A stretch of DNA of 64,000 nt, taken from contig NZ_SMFK01000011.1 of NCBI RefSeq assembly GCF_004349355.1, positions 1-64,000 on the forward strand. The letters run 5' to 3'. Shown piece by piece: positions 44,924-55,158 of this stretch. The stretch comes from Flavobacterium cellulosilyticum. Lineage in GTDB: Bacteria > Bacteroidota > Bacteroidia > Flavobacteriales > Flavobacteriaceae. The number at the start of each line of letters is the position of its first letter. Position 1 is the stretch's first letter. A program made the position numbers and the translations under genes. A model generated the notes under the pieces. The model was given only the letters and a program-made list of their open reading frames with translations, was not told where the DNA came from and ran no database searches.

Positions 44924-46474
44924 ATGACACTATATCACTGGTTTCTATTTTTCTTATCAATTCAAATAATTCATTTTTTAGGGACTTGGAAAATATATGT
45001 TGCCGCTGGCAGAAAAGCATGGGAAGCTGCAGTTCCAGTTTATAATGCTATCATTTTAATGAAAATAATTGGCCGGCCAACTTGGTGGACACTGTTACTT
45101 TTCATTCCTATTATAAACTTAATAATGTTTCCTGTTATTTGGACTGAAACCCTAAGAAGTTTTGGAAAACGATCTACTTTAGACACTTTTTTGGGTATTG
45201 CTACATTTGGATTTTATATTTATTTTATCAATTATACCCAGAAATTAAATTACATCGCAGATAGAAATTTGAATGCTGAAAATAGAGCTGCTGACACAGT
45301 GAGTTCCCTTCTTTTTGCTATTATAGTGGCAACCTTAGTTCACACTTATGTCCTTCAACCCTACACTATTCCTACTTCATCATTAGAAAAATCATTATTA
45401 GTTGGCGACTTTTTATTTGTTAGCAAAGTGAATTATGGCGCTAGAGTACCAATGACTACCATTGCTTTGCCAATGGTTCATGACTCTATACCAATGACTA
45501 AATGCAAATCCTATTTGACTTGGCCTCAACTGCCTTATTTTAGATTACCTGCTTTCGAAAAAATTAAAAATTGTGATATTGTTGTTTTTAATTGGCCAGT
45601 AGATACGGTCTACAAATTCAGGGACAATTCAGGAAGAAGAGCCTACAAACCAATTGACAAGAAATCGAATTATGTAAAACGATGTGTAGGTATTCCTGGG
45701 GATAGTTTACAAATAAAAGAAGGTATTGTTTATATCAATGGTAAAATACTGGCTCTGCCAGAAAGAGCAAAACCTCAATATTCTTATAAAATAGCTATTG
45801 ATGGTAAAACTCCAATAAATTTTGAATATTTATTCAAGGACATGCATGTAACTGATGGAGCTGGTTTTACATCTGAAACAAGAGACACCTTATTTGTTGC
45901 TGCCTTGACAGAAGAAAGTGTAACAAGATTGAAAAATGTACCTGGAATTACAGCTGTAACTAGAGAAATTGCTAAAGGAGTAGAAAATGGCATTTTTCCT
46001 CATATAAACAAATGGAATCGCGATAATTTTGGCCCTATTTTTATACCTAAAGAAGGAACAACAGTTGCGCTAAACACTGCTACATTACCGTTTTATAGAA
46101 TGATTATCACAGAATACGAAAGTAATAAATTGGAAGTAAATGGTGATGTAATTAAAATAAATGGAATAGTCGCTAACAGCTATACTTTTAAACAAAATTA
46201 CTATTGGATGATGGGAGACAATCGTCACAACTCCGAAGATAGTCGCTATTGGGGTTATGTACCTGGCAACCATATTGTGGGCAAGCCCGTTTTTATATGG
46301 ATGTCTTGGGACACAAATGGAAAAGGACTTGGAAAAATTCGTTGGGAAAGATTGTTCACAACCGTTGGTGGTGATGGACAGCCTCAATCGTATTTTAAAT
46401 TTTTCTTAATTTTATTAGCAGCATATTTTGTTGGTGAATATTTTTGGAAAAAGAGAAAAGAGAAAAAGGGTTAA
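44924..46474 (+). CDS. lepB: Signal peptidase I, large flavobacterial form
   Basis: Membrane serine protease that removes signal peptides. At 516 residues it is much longer than typical LepB. The first 115 residues hold several membrane helices not found in E. coli LepB. The catalytic Ser is S153 in IPTSSLEKSLLVGD and the general base is K252 in YVKRCVGIPGD; the closing motif is GDNRHNSEDSRYWGYVP near 410. Large insertions lie between these. A C-terminal helix ends the protein. The 138-bp spacer before it contains ATTTTAGATTT / AAATCTAAAAT inverted words. Confidence 0.92.
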   Translation: MTLYHWFLFFLSIQIIHFLGTWKIYVAAGRKAWEAAVPVYNAIILMKIIGRPTWWTLLLFIPIINLIMFPVIWTETLRSFGKRSTLDTFLGIATFGFYIYFINYTQKLNYIADRNLNAENRAADTVSSLLFAIIVATLVHTYVLQPYTIPTSSLEKSLLVGDFLFVSKVNYGARVPMTTIALPMVHDSIPMTKCKSYLTWPQLPYFRLPAFEKIKNCDIVVFNWPVDTVYKFRDNSGRRAYKPIDKKSNYVKRCVGIPGDSLQIKEGIVYINGKILALPERAKPQYSYKIAIDGKTPINFEYLFKDMHVTDGAGFTSETRDTLFVAALTEESVTRLKNVPGITAVTREIAKGVENGIFPHINKWNRDNFGPIFIPKEGTTVALNTATLPFYRMIITEYESNKLEVNGDVIKINGIVANSYTFKQNYYWMMGDNRHNSEDSRYWGYVPGNHIVGKPVFIWMSWDTNGKGLGKIRWERLFTTVGGDGQPQSYFKFFLILLAAYFVGEYFWKKRKEKKG

Positions 46475-46583
46475 TTTGTTGATTCGGTTATTTGATTATA
46501 AATACTGAACTATTTCCTTATTTTATACATTCAAATAAAATCTAATTATTAGTGAACATCATAGTATTTAAAAATAAATAAGT

Positions 46584-46987
46584 ATGTACATTTATTCATT
46601 TGAAAAATTAGAGGTTTGGAATGAATCGAAAGAATTCACTAAAACAATTTATAAACTAACTTCAACATTTCCTGTTTCAGAAAAATTTGGAATGGTTTCA
46701 CAATTAAGAAGAACATCTGTATCAATATGTTCAAATATTGCGGAAGGCTCTCAAGAAAAAGTTTTAAAGACAAAGCACATTTTACAACAATGGCAATTAG
46801 CTCAACTGTTCAAGTTTTGAATAAATTAATATTATCTTTTGAGCTGGATTTCATTAAGGAATGTGACTATTTGAAATTACGACAAGATATTGAAAGTGTT
46901 ACCAATAAATTAAATCGACTTCGAAATTACCAAATAGACAAGTCTATCGAAAACTCTAAACAACCAAATCCACGAATAACCGAATGA
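46584..46987 (+). pseudogene. Frameshifted four-helix-bundle protein gene
   Basis: Member of the family encoded in 23S rRNA intervening sequences and often found as single genes. The first frame reads MYIYSFEKLEVWNESKEFTK... to SNIAEGS; the family then continues in another frame as RKSFKDKAHFTTMAISSTVQVLNKLI ... LRNYQIDK. Loss of one base near 46752 (TCT-TCA to TCTCA) explains this. Either the gene is dead or there is a sequencing error. Its end overlaps the wbqC-like ATG (ATGA). Confidence 0.75.
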
Positions 46988-47610
46988 ACATTCTTATTCA
47001 CCCTACTTATTTTCCGCCTATTAGTCATCTTGTTGCAATGGTACAGGCAGATAGCATCACCTTTGAAATAGAGGATAATTTCCAAAAACAAACCAATCGC
47101 AATCGAACGTATATTTATAGTCCAAACGGAATTCAACTTTTAAACATTCCTATAAAACATTCCAAAGAAAGTCATCAAAAAACAAAAGAGGTGAAAATAG
47201 ATAATGATTTTGACTGGCAGAAACAACATTTCAAATCATTAGAAGCAGCATACAGAAGTTCCCCATTTTTTGAGTATTTTGAAGATGATATTCGTCCTTT
47301 ATTCGAAAAAAAACACACTTCCCTTATTGATTTGAATTTCGAGACATTAGAATTACTTTCTAAATTATTGAGAATGAAATTAGAATATCAAACCACAACT
47401 GAATATTTTCACGAAATAGATCAATTATCTGTTTTGGATTACCGGTTTTTAGTAAATGGTAAAAAAGACGATTCACAATTCGAATCTTATCCTCAAGTTT
47501 TTAAAGAAAAGCAAGGTTTTCTAAATAATTTAAACATCCTAGACTTATTATTCAACGAAGGAAGGTACGCCATGGATTATTTAAGAAATCAAAAATTAAT
47601 CATTAAGTAA
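46984..47610 (+). CDS. WbqC-family protein
   Basis: A 208-residue protein of the WbqC-like family, often found near polysaccharide genes and of unproven function. The family start HPTYFPPISHLVAMVQADSITFE and the NRTYIYSPNGIQLLNIPIKH segment are clear. It directly follows lepB and the broken four-helix-bundle gene. Confidence 0.85.
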   Translation: MNILIHPTYFPPISHLVAMVQADSITFEIEDNFQKQTNRNRTYIYSPNGIQLLNIPIKHSKESHQKTKEVKIDNDFDWQKQHFKSLEAAYRSSPFFEYFEDDIRPLFEKKHTSLIDLNFETLELLSKLLRMKLEYQTTTEYFHEIDQLSVLDYRFLVNGKKDDSQFESYPQVFKEKQGFLNNLNILDLLFNEGRYAMDYLRNQKLIIK

Positions 47611-47625
47611 ATTTGTTCGCAGCTA

Positions 47626-48672
47626 TTATTCCATTGATAAAGTTGCCATAATAGGCAAATGATCTGAGTTTTCGAAATCAGGAAAACATTCATATTTTTT
47701 GACTTTCATTTTTTCGTCCGCAAAAATAAAATCGATCCTGGCTGGATAATATTTAAATTTATAAGTTGCTCCAAATCCTAATCCAGCTTCTTCAAAAGTG
47801 TCTCTTAATTTTCCTTTTATATTCCTATATACATAAGAAAAAGCACTGTTATTCATATCTCCACAAATAATAATTGGGTACGGACAGTTTTTTTTATGTT
47901 CTTTTATTATCTCTGCTTGCTGCTGTTGTTGCTTGAAAGCCTTACTAATTCTATAAATAAGCTTTTGAGATTTCCCTTGATCAATAGCATCAATATTATC
48001 ATTTATTTCATTAACATCAGGCGATATTTTAATGGATTGTAAATGCATATTATACACTCTAATAATATCTTTTCCTTTTTTTATATCGGCAAAAACTACA
48101 TTATTATTTGAATTTGGGAATAGAATATTTCCTTGATCAATAATAGGAAATTTAGAAAATATAGCTTGTCCTGTTTTAATTTTATTTCCTTCCATAACTA
48201 TATACTTATGACGGTACACTTTTAAATCAATATTCGCAGAATTAGAGAATTCTTGAATACAAAGTATATCAGGATTTTTATCGTTTATAAACTCAAGTAT
48301 TTTATCCGGAACATTATCCCTTTCCATCCATTTGAACACATTAAACAAACGAACATTATAACTCATAACAATGAAGTCTTTCTCCTCTATTGGATACTCT
48401 TTGTCTGAAAATTTATAAAATTTATTAATAAAAGTAATCCCCATCAAGAGGACTAAACCTGATAATATCAAATGTTTTTTGAATTGAATTGCCCAATAAA
48501 TAAAAAACAAGGCGTTTAATACTAAGAACACAGGCATGAATAAGGTAAGCACCGACAAAATTGGGTAAAGTTTTGGTGCCAAAAACGGCAAAATATAAGC
48601 AATGAATGTTGAAACAGCCAAAACTATATTAAAAAAATAAACCAATTTATTAAACCAAGAGAGGTTTTTCAT
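47626..48672 (-). CDS. Endonuclease/exonuclease/phosphatase-family membrane protein
   Basis: A 348-residue protein with three N-terminal membrane helices (about 10-90) and a C-terminal EEP domain. Motifs: SYNVRLFN, PDILCIQEFS (metal-binding E), NMHLQS, IICGDMNN and the final SDHLPIMATL. The domain most likely faces the periplasm. Substrate could be nucleic acid or a phospholipid/phosphoester; not decidable from sequence. Confidence 0.85.
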   Translation of the reverse strand: MKNLSWFNKLVYFFNIVLAVSTFIAYILPFLAPKLYPILSVLTLFMPVFLVLNALFFIYWAIQFKKHLILSGLVLLMGITFINKFYKFSDKEYPIEEKDFIVMSYNVRLFNVFKWMERDNVPDKILEFINDKNPDILCIQEFSNSANIDLKVYRHKYIVMEGNKIKTGQAIFSKFPIIDQGNILFPNSNNNVVFADIKKGKDIIRVYNMHLQSIKISPDVNEINDNIDAIDQGKSQKLIYRISKAFKQQQQQAEIIKEHKKNCPYPIIICGDMNNSAFSYVYRNIKGKLRDTFEEAGLGFGATYKFKYYPARIDFIFADEKMKVKKYECFPDFENSDHLPIMATLSME

Positions 48673-48724
48673 TTTTTACGCTGATTCGTGATAAACTAAA
48701 AATTGATCACTGATTACTGAACAC

Positions 48725-49591
48725 TTACTTTCCTGCCTTAAATAAAAATTCTTTTTCTTCTTTTGTTAAACAATCATAACCCGATTGACTTATTTTATCC
48801 AATATTTCGTCTATTTGTTGTTGTGATTTGTCTTTAGTTATAATTTTAGATACTGGTTTCTCCACCGGTTTTTTATAATTTTTATGAACTTTTTTGAATG
48901 GTGTTGAAGAAGATTTCGCAAACAAATTAACGACAGATTGAATTACTATTGAAACAATTTTACTTAAATCTGTTCCGTTTTCGAGTAATTTAATAAATAC
49001 AAAACCAAAAAAAGCACCGGCCAAATGAGCGATATGACCACCCGTATTTTCTACCCTAATTTGCATTAAGTCTATAACAAGAATTACGAGCGTAATATGC
49101 CATAATTTTACATTTCCTATGATCAATAATCGAATATTCATTAATGGCTGATAGGTTGTTGTTGCCACTAATATTGCCATGATAGCTGCGGAAGCTCCAA
49201 CAATTGAAGCGCTAAAGTTTAAAAAATAATAACCCGAAACAAAAGCTATTCCTGCAAAAATAGAACTTAAAACATACAATCCTAGCAATTGCTTTTCAGA
49301 AAAAAAAGTTAAAAACAATGCACTCGAAAAATTTAAAACGATCATATTAAAAAATATATGACCAAACCCATCGTGAAAGAAAGCATAAGTCAATAGAGTC
49401 CATGGCTTAGTAATAAAAACCGAAGGCTCAGAGGACAAAGCAACCCAATTGGGAAAATCAAAAACTCCAATACTAAATTGGTAAAAAAATACCAAAGAAA
49501 TTAGAAAGCAAGCCACATTCCAGAGGATTAACCTTTGGGCCATTCCTCCTAATTTGTATTGCATTTTTAAGTCGTCTATTATGTTACTCAT
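48725..49591 (-). CDS. Rhomboid-family intramembrane serine protease
   Basis: A 288-residue protein with six membrane helices. The catalytic Ser is in SIVGASAAIMAI and the His in GGHIAHLAGAFFG. A cytosolic C-terminal tail of about 80 residues is rich in Lys and Ser. It lies directly after a second rhomboid gene and mutL in the same direction. Confidence 0.88.
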   Translation of the reverse strand: MSNIIDDLKMQYKLGGMAQRLILWNVACFLISLVFFYQFSIGVFDFPNWVALSSEPSVFITKPWTLLTYAFFHDGFGHIFFNMIVLNFSSALFLTFFSEKQLLGLYVLSSIFAGIAFVSGYYFLNFSASIVGASAAIMAILVATTTYQPLMNIRLLIIGNVKLWHITLVILVIDLMQIRVENTGGHIAHLAGAFFGFVFIKLLENGTDLSKIVSIVIQSVVNLFAKSSSTPFKKVHKNYKKPVEKPVSKIITKDKSQQQIDEILDKISQSGYDCLTKEEKEFLFKAGK

Positions 49592-49676
49592 TTAAAGTTA
49601 GATGTTAGAGGTTGAACTTAGATGTTAGGCGTTTTGTTTAATTGAACACTTAAAACTGAACACTGAATATTACATT

Positions 49677-50435
49677 TTAATTCCATCTATTGTCACTAAA
49701 TTGATTTTTTTTCCATATCCACATCATTAAAAATCCGGTAACTGCACCACCAATATGAGCAAAATGGGCAATTCCTGTGCTTCCTGCACCAAAAATGGAC
49801 TGTCCTTTAAACCCTAAAAACAAATCGATTGCTAAAATTCCTGGCACAAAGTATTTAGCTTTAATTGGAACTGGAATAAACATTAATGCCAATTCAGCAT
49901 TAGGAAACATATAAGCAAAAGCAACTAGTAATCCATAAATTGCTCCAGAAGCTCCTACAACAGTTCCAAAATAGGAACTTGTGAAATTTTCAAAATCAGA
50001 AACAGACAATAACTCTTGCCATCTTGTATCTATTTTTCCTTCATTCAAAAGATGTAAAATATCTTGTTTATTAAAACCATGAGTAGTAAGCGTATTTATA
50101 CTTTCTTGAAAAAAGTAATAATTCACTCCTGTATGTAACAAAGCCGCTCCCAACCCACAAGAAATATAGAAAAACAAGAATTTTTTCCCTCCCCAAAAAT
50201 GTTCTAAGGCACTCCCAAAGGAATATAATGCAAACATATTAAACAAAATATGCATAACATTAGGAAAAGGAGCATGCATAAACATGTGGGTAATCAACTG
50301 CCATATTCTGAAGTGATTACTTTCAGGATAATAAAGTGCGAAAAAATCATACGATACGGGCACAATCTGTGAACCAATAAAGAAAATAAAATTGATTATT
50401 AATAACTGCTTAACAGTTGGTGTAATATTCATCAT
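49677..50435 (-). CDS. Rhomboid-family intramembrane serine protease, second copy
   Basis: A 252-residue rhomboid with the catalytic Ser in VVGASGAIYGLLVA and the His in HFAHIGGAVTGF; the HxxxN-type segment HILFNMFALYSFG is in the second helix. It overlaps the end of mutL by 4 bp. Sequence differs strongly from the rhomboid at 48725, so this is an old pair and not a recent duplication. Confidence 0.9.
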   Translation of the reverse strand: MMNITPTVKQLLIINFIFFIGSQIVPVSYDFFALYYPESNHFRIWQLITHMFMHAPFPNVMHILFNMFALYSFGSALEHFWGGKKFLFFYISCGLGAALLHTGVNYYFFQESINTLTTHGFNKQDILHLLNEGKIDTRWQELLSVSDFENFTSSYFGTVVGASGAIYGLLVAFAYMFPNAELALMFIPVPIKAKYFVPGILAIDLFLGFKGQSIFGAGSTGIAHFAHIGGAVTGFLMMWIWKKNQFSDNRWN

Positions 50436-52276
50436 ATAGCAAATTTTTTATCTAAATCTTCCACACGCATGGTGATGAAAGTAGGTTTTTGAAATGGAGA
50501 AACATTGGGGTCTTTACATGCAAAAAGTCCGTTTACCAAGTTTTCTTGTTCTTTTTGTGTTAAATAAGTTCCGGTTTTTACTGCTAAACTTCGTGCCATC
50601 GATTTGGCAATGGTATCATTCTGGCTGAAACTATTTTCCGGAATTCCGTCCTGCAAATCACTCACTAATTGTTCTAAAACTATAGTAGCTTCACTTTCGG
50701 AAACATTTACGGGTAATCCTGAAATGACAACATTACCTTCGTTTGTTTCTTCAAAAACAAAACCAGTATTAGTCAGTGAAGGTTTTAATTCAGTTATCAA
50801 TTGCATTTCTCCATTAGAAAAATACAAATGTAATGGAAATAATAATTGCTGGCTTGAAGCCAAATTAACTGTGATATTGGTAAGAAATTGTTCGTACAAA
50901 ATACGTTGATGCGCTCTATGTTGATCCACAATTATCATTCCTGATTTTATGGGATTAACAATATATTTTTTATGGATTTGATGGGTTTTATGAATAGCTT
51001 GTTCTACATCTTCATTATTAAATAAAGACGAATTAATGTCTTCATTTTCGAAAGTAATGGTCTCAACGTCATCAGAATCATTCTCTAAACCAACATATAA
51101 GCTTTCCCATTTAGCAGTAACTTCTGGTTTTCTGTAATTAGCAAAGTGTCTGTTGGGCTTAATTTCTTCAGAAAAGGGATTAAAATTACCATCAACCTGA
51201 ATTGTAGGCGTTGAACCTTCTAAGTTTTTATAATGATAGGGAGTATCCAAATTAGAATCACGTTCAAAATCCAAAACTGGTGCGATGTTGAATTGTCCCA
51301 AACTATGTTTTATAGAAGCACGCAAAATAGCATACAAAGCCGATTCATCATCAAACTTGATTTCTGTCTTTGTAGGATGAATATTGATGTCAATTGTGTT
51401 TGGAGGGACTGATAGGTATAAAAAATAACTCGGTTGTGCACCATCTTTTAAAATTCCATCGTATGCTGCCATTACAGCATGATGCAAATAACCACTTTTT
51501 ATAAAGCGATCGTTGACAAAGAAAAACTGTTCACTTCGATTTTTCTTGGCAAATTCGGGTTTACAAACAAACCCTTGAATAGTTACAATTTCGGTTTCTT
51601 CTTTTACTGGAACTAGTTTCTCATTGGTTTTACCTGAGAAAATAGCGACAATTCGTTGTCTCAAACTCGATGAATGCAAATTAAACATCTCGCTTCCATT
51701 ATGATAAAATGTAAAATATATTTGTGGATGTGCCAATGCTACTCTATGAAACTCATCAATGATGTGGCGGTATTCCACTGTGTCTGATTTCAGAAAATTA
51801 CGACGAGCAGGAATATTAAAAAACAAGTTTTTGACAGAAAAAGAAGTTCCCTTTGGCAAAACAGCTACTTCTTGCGAAACAAACTTACTGCCTTCAATCA
51901 CAATATGAGTTCCTAATTCTTCTTGATCTTGTTTGGTTTTCATCTCCACGTGAGCAATCGCAGCAATAGATGCTAATGCTTCACCACGAAATCCTTTGGT
52001 ATGCAAGGAAAACAAATCTTCGGCTTGACGAATTTTAGAAGTGGCGTGACGTTCAAAACACAATCGAGCATCGGTAACACTCATTCCTTTTCCATTATCA
52101 ATTACTTGGACCAGAGATTTACCCGCATCTTTAATAATTAATTTAATATCAGTAGCACCTGCATCAACAGCATTTTCAAGTAATTCCTTAACAACAGAGG
52201 CAGGTCGCTGAACGACTTCTCCTGCAGCTATTTGATTGGCAACGTGATCGGGAAGTAATTGAATAATACTCGACAT
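50432..52276 (-). CDS. mutL: DNA mismatch repair protein MutL
   Basis: GHKL ATPase that links mismatch recognition by MutS to downstream repair; 614 residues. N-terminal ATPase motifs are intact: ELLENAVDAGATDI, DNGKGM, TKGFRGEALASIA. The C-terminal dimerisation domain follows a linker at about 330-420. The endonuclease metal site is altered: the DQHA(x)2E(x)4E motif reads DQHRAHQRILYE (A to R, first E to Q) and the C-terminal CPHGRP-like site reads SPFQKP. ATPase function seems normal; nicking activity is doubtful. Confidence 0.94.
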   Translation of the reverse strand: MSSIIQLLPDHVANQIAAGEVVQRPASVVKELLENAVDAGATDIKLIIKDAGKSLVQVIDNGKGMSVTDARLCFERHATSKIRQAEDLFSLHTKGFRGEALASIAAIAHVEMKTKQDQEELGTHIVIEGSKFVSQEVAVLPKGTSFSVKNLFFNIPARRNFLKSDTVEYRHIIDEFHRVALAHPQIYFTFYHNGSEMFNLHSSSLRQRIVAIFSGKTNEKLVPVKEETEIVTIQGFVCKPEFAKKNRSEQFFFVNDRFIKSGYLHHAVMAAYDGILKDGAQPSYFLYLSVPPNTIDINIHPTKTEIKFDDESALYAILRASIKHSLGQFNIAPVLDFERDSNLDTPYHYKNLEGSTPTIQVDGNFNPFSEEIKPNRHFANYRKPEVTAKWESLYVGLENDSDDVETITFENEDINSSLFNNEDVEQAIHKTHQIHKKYIVNPIKSGMIIVDQHRAHQRILYEQFLTNITVNLASSQQLLFPLHLYFSNGEMQLITELKPSLTNTGFVFEETNEGNVVISGLPVNVSESEATIVLEQLVSDLQDGIPENSFSQNDTIAKSMARSLAVKTGTYLTQKEQENLVNGLFACKDPNVSPFQKPTFITMRVEDLDKKFAI

Positions 52277-52387
52277 TTTTTTAGTGTTCAGTGTTCAGGG
52301 ATTAGCGTTTAGTACTATACTAACGTGAGCAAATTTAAGGAATTTCTATTGGGATTGCTACCTAAATTAATCATAAAAAACAAAAAA

Positions 52388-52414
52388 CCTATACTAACAA
52401 AAAACTAGTATAGG
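52388..52414 (-). terminator. Terminator after ribH
   Basis: CCTATACTA (52388-52396) pairs with TAGTATAGG (52406-52414); read leftward a T-rich tract follows. It lies 23 bp past the ribH stop. Confidence 0.75.
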
Positions 52415-52436
52415 CTTTACAATAAATGTATGTTTT

Positions 52437-53006
52437 TTATTCTTCTAGTAAAGGCTGACCTTCGATTTGCAACATCCCAGAAGATAATAATTGTTGACTT
52501 TTCATTTCATGACTAAATAAAGCTTGATGCTTTAAATAGGCCATTTTAATTGCTGCAATAGCAGCTTCTGTTCCTTTATTTCCGTGTTTTCCACCACTTC
52601 TATCAATAGATTGTTGCATGGTATTATCTGTCAAAACACAAAAAATAACGGGTACATCTGTTTGAACATTCAAGTCTTTAATTCCTTGTGTCACTCCTTC
52701 GCACACAAAATCAAAATGTTTTGTTTGTCCTTGAATCACACAACCAATAGCGATAACAGCATCTACCTTTTGAGTTTGCAACATCTTTTTAGCACCATAA
52801 ATAAGTTCAAAACTTCCAGGCACATTCCAACGAATTATGTGCTCTGAAGGAACTTCATTTTCTAAAAGTCCGGTAACAGCTCCATAACAAAGCGCTTCAG
52901 TTATAGCATCATTCCATTCAGAAACAACAATCCCAAACCGAAAATTTTTCGCGTCTGGGATTGAATTTTTATCGTATTCAGATAAGTTTTTATTTTTAGT
53001 TGCCAT
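52437..53006 (-). CDS. ribH: 6,7-dimethyl-8-ribityllumazine synthase
   Basis: Penultimate step of riboflavin synthesis. The 189-residue protein has the substrate-contact residues in VSEWNDAITEAL, WNVPGSFELI and GCVIQGQTKHFDFVCEGVTQGI with the catalytic His. It has about 20 extra residues at each end compared with minimal homologues. It follows the TPR protein gene by 75 bp on the same strand. No FMN riboswitch was recognised. Confidence 0.94.
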   Translation of the reverse strand: MATKNKNLSEYDKNSIPDAKNFRFGIVVSEWNDAITEALCYGAVTGLLENEVPSEHIIRWNVPGSFELIYGAKKMLQTQKVDAVIAIGCVIQGQTKHFDFVCEGVTQGIKDLNVQTDVPVIFCVLTDNTMQQSIDRSGGKHGNKGTEAAIAAIKMAYLKHQALFSHEMKSQQLLSSGMLQIEGQPLLEE

Positions 53007-53081
53007 CTTTATAATTAGTATTTTAAAGTTAAAATTTCAGATTATAAATTTACGAATCAAAAATCAACAATCAAAAATTAT

Positions 53082-53855
53082 TTATTGAGCTAAACCAATC
53101 AATACATCAACATATGAAGCTTCTGGTGAAGAATCGAAATTATCTTTAATATCATTAAAATATTTAAGAGCATCTTCTTTATTCCCTATTTCCAAAGCTA
53201 TTTTCCCTGCTTTTAACAAGAAACGTGGTGTTGTAAAATCGTTTTTATTTACTTCAGCTGCTTTAATATAATATTCTAAAGCTTCTTTTGGGTTTTTATT
53301 TTGTGAATAAGCGTCTCCTATTGCTCCCTTTGCCAAAGCATTTAAAACAATATCTTCTGATTTAAATTTCCCTAAATACTCTATTGCTTCTGTAAATTTC
53401 CCTGTGTTCAAATAAGCAATACCAGCATAATAATTAGCTAGATTTCCAGCATCAGTTCCAGAATATTTATCAGAGATATCAACAAAACCAAATTTCCCTT
53501 CCGCTCCTTTCAATGACAATTTATATAAAGAATCACTAGCAACACCTGTAGTGGCTTGCTGAAAATATTGTTGTGCTTGAAACATTTCTGAAGCTGCTTC
53601 TTCTTGTTTTGGCGCAGCAACAAATTTTTCATAAGCCAAATACCCTACTAAAACAACTGCTATTGCAGCAACAACACCAATAATAATTTTTTGGTTTTTT
53701 GCAACAAAATCTTCCGTTTTTGAAGCTGTTTCATCTAATGTTGAAAATACACCTGCCGTTGCACTGTTTTTTTCTAATGCACTGATATCTTCAGTAACAT
53801 CTGTAACTTCTTTTTCCTTTGCTGGTTTATATCCTCTCTTATTATAAGTAGCCAT
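53082..53855 (-). CDS. TPR-repeat membrane-anchored protein
   Basis: A 257-residue protein with a cytosolic N-terminus, one membrane helix (about 57-75, IIIGVVAAIAVVLVGYLAY) and a C-terminal TPR region. The layout resembles YfgM, a periplasmic chaperone-like protein, but sequence alone does not prove it. It is divergent from recF and upstream of ribH. Confidence 0.82.
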   Translation of the reverse strand: MATYNKRGYKPAKEKEVTDVTEDISALEKNSATAGVFSTLDETASKTEDFVAKNQKIIIGVVAAIAVVLVGYLAYEKFVAAPKQEEAASEMFQAQQYFQQATTGVASDSLYKLSLKGAEGKFGFVDISDKYSGTDAGNLANYYAGIAYLNTGKFTEAIEYLGKFKSEDIVLNALAKGAIGDAYSQNKNPKEALEYYIKAAEVNKNDFTTPRFLLKAGKIALEIGNKEDALKYFNDIKDNFDSSPEASYVDVLIGLAQ

Positions 53856-53997
53856 TTAAATTTTATTTAGTGAGTGGCAAAAATATAATATTTATTCAAA
53901 TCTAAAACCTCTTTTATCGATATTTTTCAATAATTTGCACCCTCCTAAAAAAAACAACTCAAAAGGAGCAAAATTCCCAATACCAGCAAGCCTTAAA

Positions 53998-55077
53998 ATG
54001 TATTTAAAAAAGATTTCATTATTCAATTACAAGAATTTTTCAGAGGTAAATTTCGATTTTGTAAACAAAATAAATTGTTTTGTAGGCAAAAACGGAATTG
54101 GAAAGACCAATGTTCTCGATGCAATCTATCATTTATCGTATGGAAAGAGCTATTTTAATCCTCTAGCAGTTCAAAATATAAAACACGGCGAAGAGTTTTT
54201 TGTTATTGATGGTGAATTTGAAAGAAACGAAAGAAACGAACAAATAGTTTGCAGCCTGAAAAAAGGACATAAAAAAATTCTTAAGCGTAACGGTAAAATC
54301 TACGACAAGTTTTCTGAACATTTAGGATTCATCCCGTTAGTTATTATATCACCTGCCGACAGGGATTTGATAATTGAAGGAAGCGAAACTAGGAGAAAAT
54401 TTATGGATAGTGTGATTTCACAACTCGATTCTCACTATTTAAAACAAATTATTCAATACCAAAAAGTAATGAGTCAACGCAATGCTTTATTGAAGTATTT
54501 TTCGGTAAATTATGTTTTTGACAATGATACTTTATCTATATATAATGAACAACTCGATAGTTTTGGCAATTATATTTTTGAAAAAAGGAAAGAATTTATA
54601 ACACAATTTGTACCTATTTTCAACAATCATCATCAAGCCATAACCGGTTCCGAAGAAACGGTACAACTAGTTTATGAAAGTCATTTGTATGAAAATAATT
54701 TATTGACGCTTTTAAATGAAAACATCAATAAAGACAGGGCTTTAAATTATACCAGTGTTGGCATCCATAAAGATGATTTGTCTTTTGAAATAGATCATTT
54801 TCCTATTAAGAAATTTGGCTCACAAGGACAACAAAAGTCGTTTCTGATAGCGCTAAAATTGGCACAATTCGAATTTTTAAAAAATCAAAGTGGCAGTAAA
54901 CCTATTTTACTTTTTGATGATATTTTTGATAAATTAGACGAATTTCGAGTTGCCAAGATCGTTGAAATGGTCAACAGCGATACCTTTGGCCAACTTTTTA
55001 TTTCAGACACACATCCAGAACGAACTGAAAAAATCGTAAAATCAACCCATCAAAATTATAGAATTTTCAATCTTTAA
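53998..55077 (+). CDS. recF: DNA replication and repair protein RecF
   Basis: SMC-like ATPase that helps load RecA at gaps. From [14 protein letters not shown] it is 359 residues, the usual RecF length. The frame extends upstream to a TTG at 53935, but those 21 codons do not belong to the family and overlap a likely promoter (TAATTTGCAC), so ATG 53998 is used. Walker A GKNGIGKT (30-37), signature [18 protein letters not shown] and Walker [15 protein letters not shown] are present. Confidence 0.94.
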   Translation: MYLKKISLFNYKNFSEVNFDFVNKINCFVGKNGIGKTNVLDAIYHLSYGKSYFNPLAVQNIKHGEEFFVIDGEFERNERNEQIVCSLKKGHKKILKRNGKIYDKFSEHLGFIPLVIISPADRDLIIEGSETRRKFMDSVISQLDSHYLKQIIQYQKVMSQRNALLKYFSVNYVFDNDTLSIYNEQLDSFGNYIFEKRKEFITQFVPIFNNHHQAITGSEETVQLVYESHLYENNLLTLLNENINKDRALNYTSVGIHKDDLSFEIDHFPIKKFGSQGQQKSFLIALKLAQFEFLKNQSGSKPILLFDDIFDKLDEFRVAKIVEMVNSDTFGQLFISDTHPERTEKIVKSTHQNYRIFNL

Positions 55078-55158
55078 ATTACTATTATTTTAACTTTTCC
55101 TTTCCACATTAGAAATAGAAATTTCTTATTTTAGCCTCGTTAATTTAAACCAGTTAAA

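Noticed and set aside
52277..53081. FMN riboswitch for ribH
   Set aside because: The upstream gap is 75 bp and lacks the conserved FMN-element blocks.
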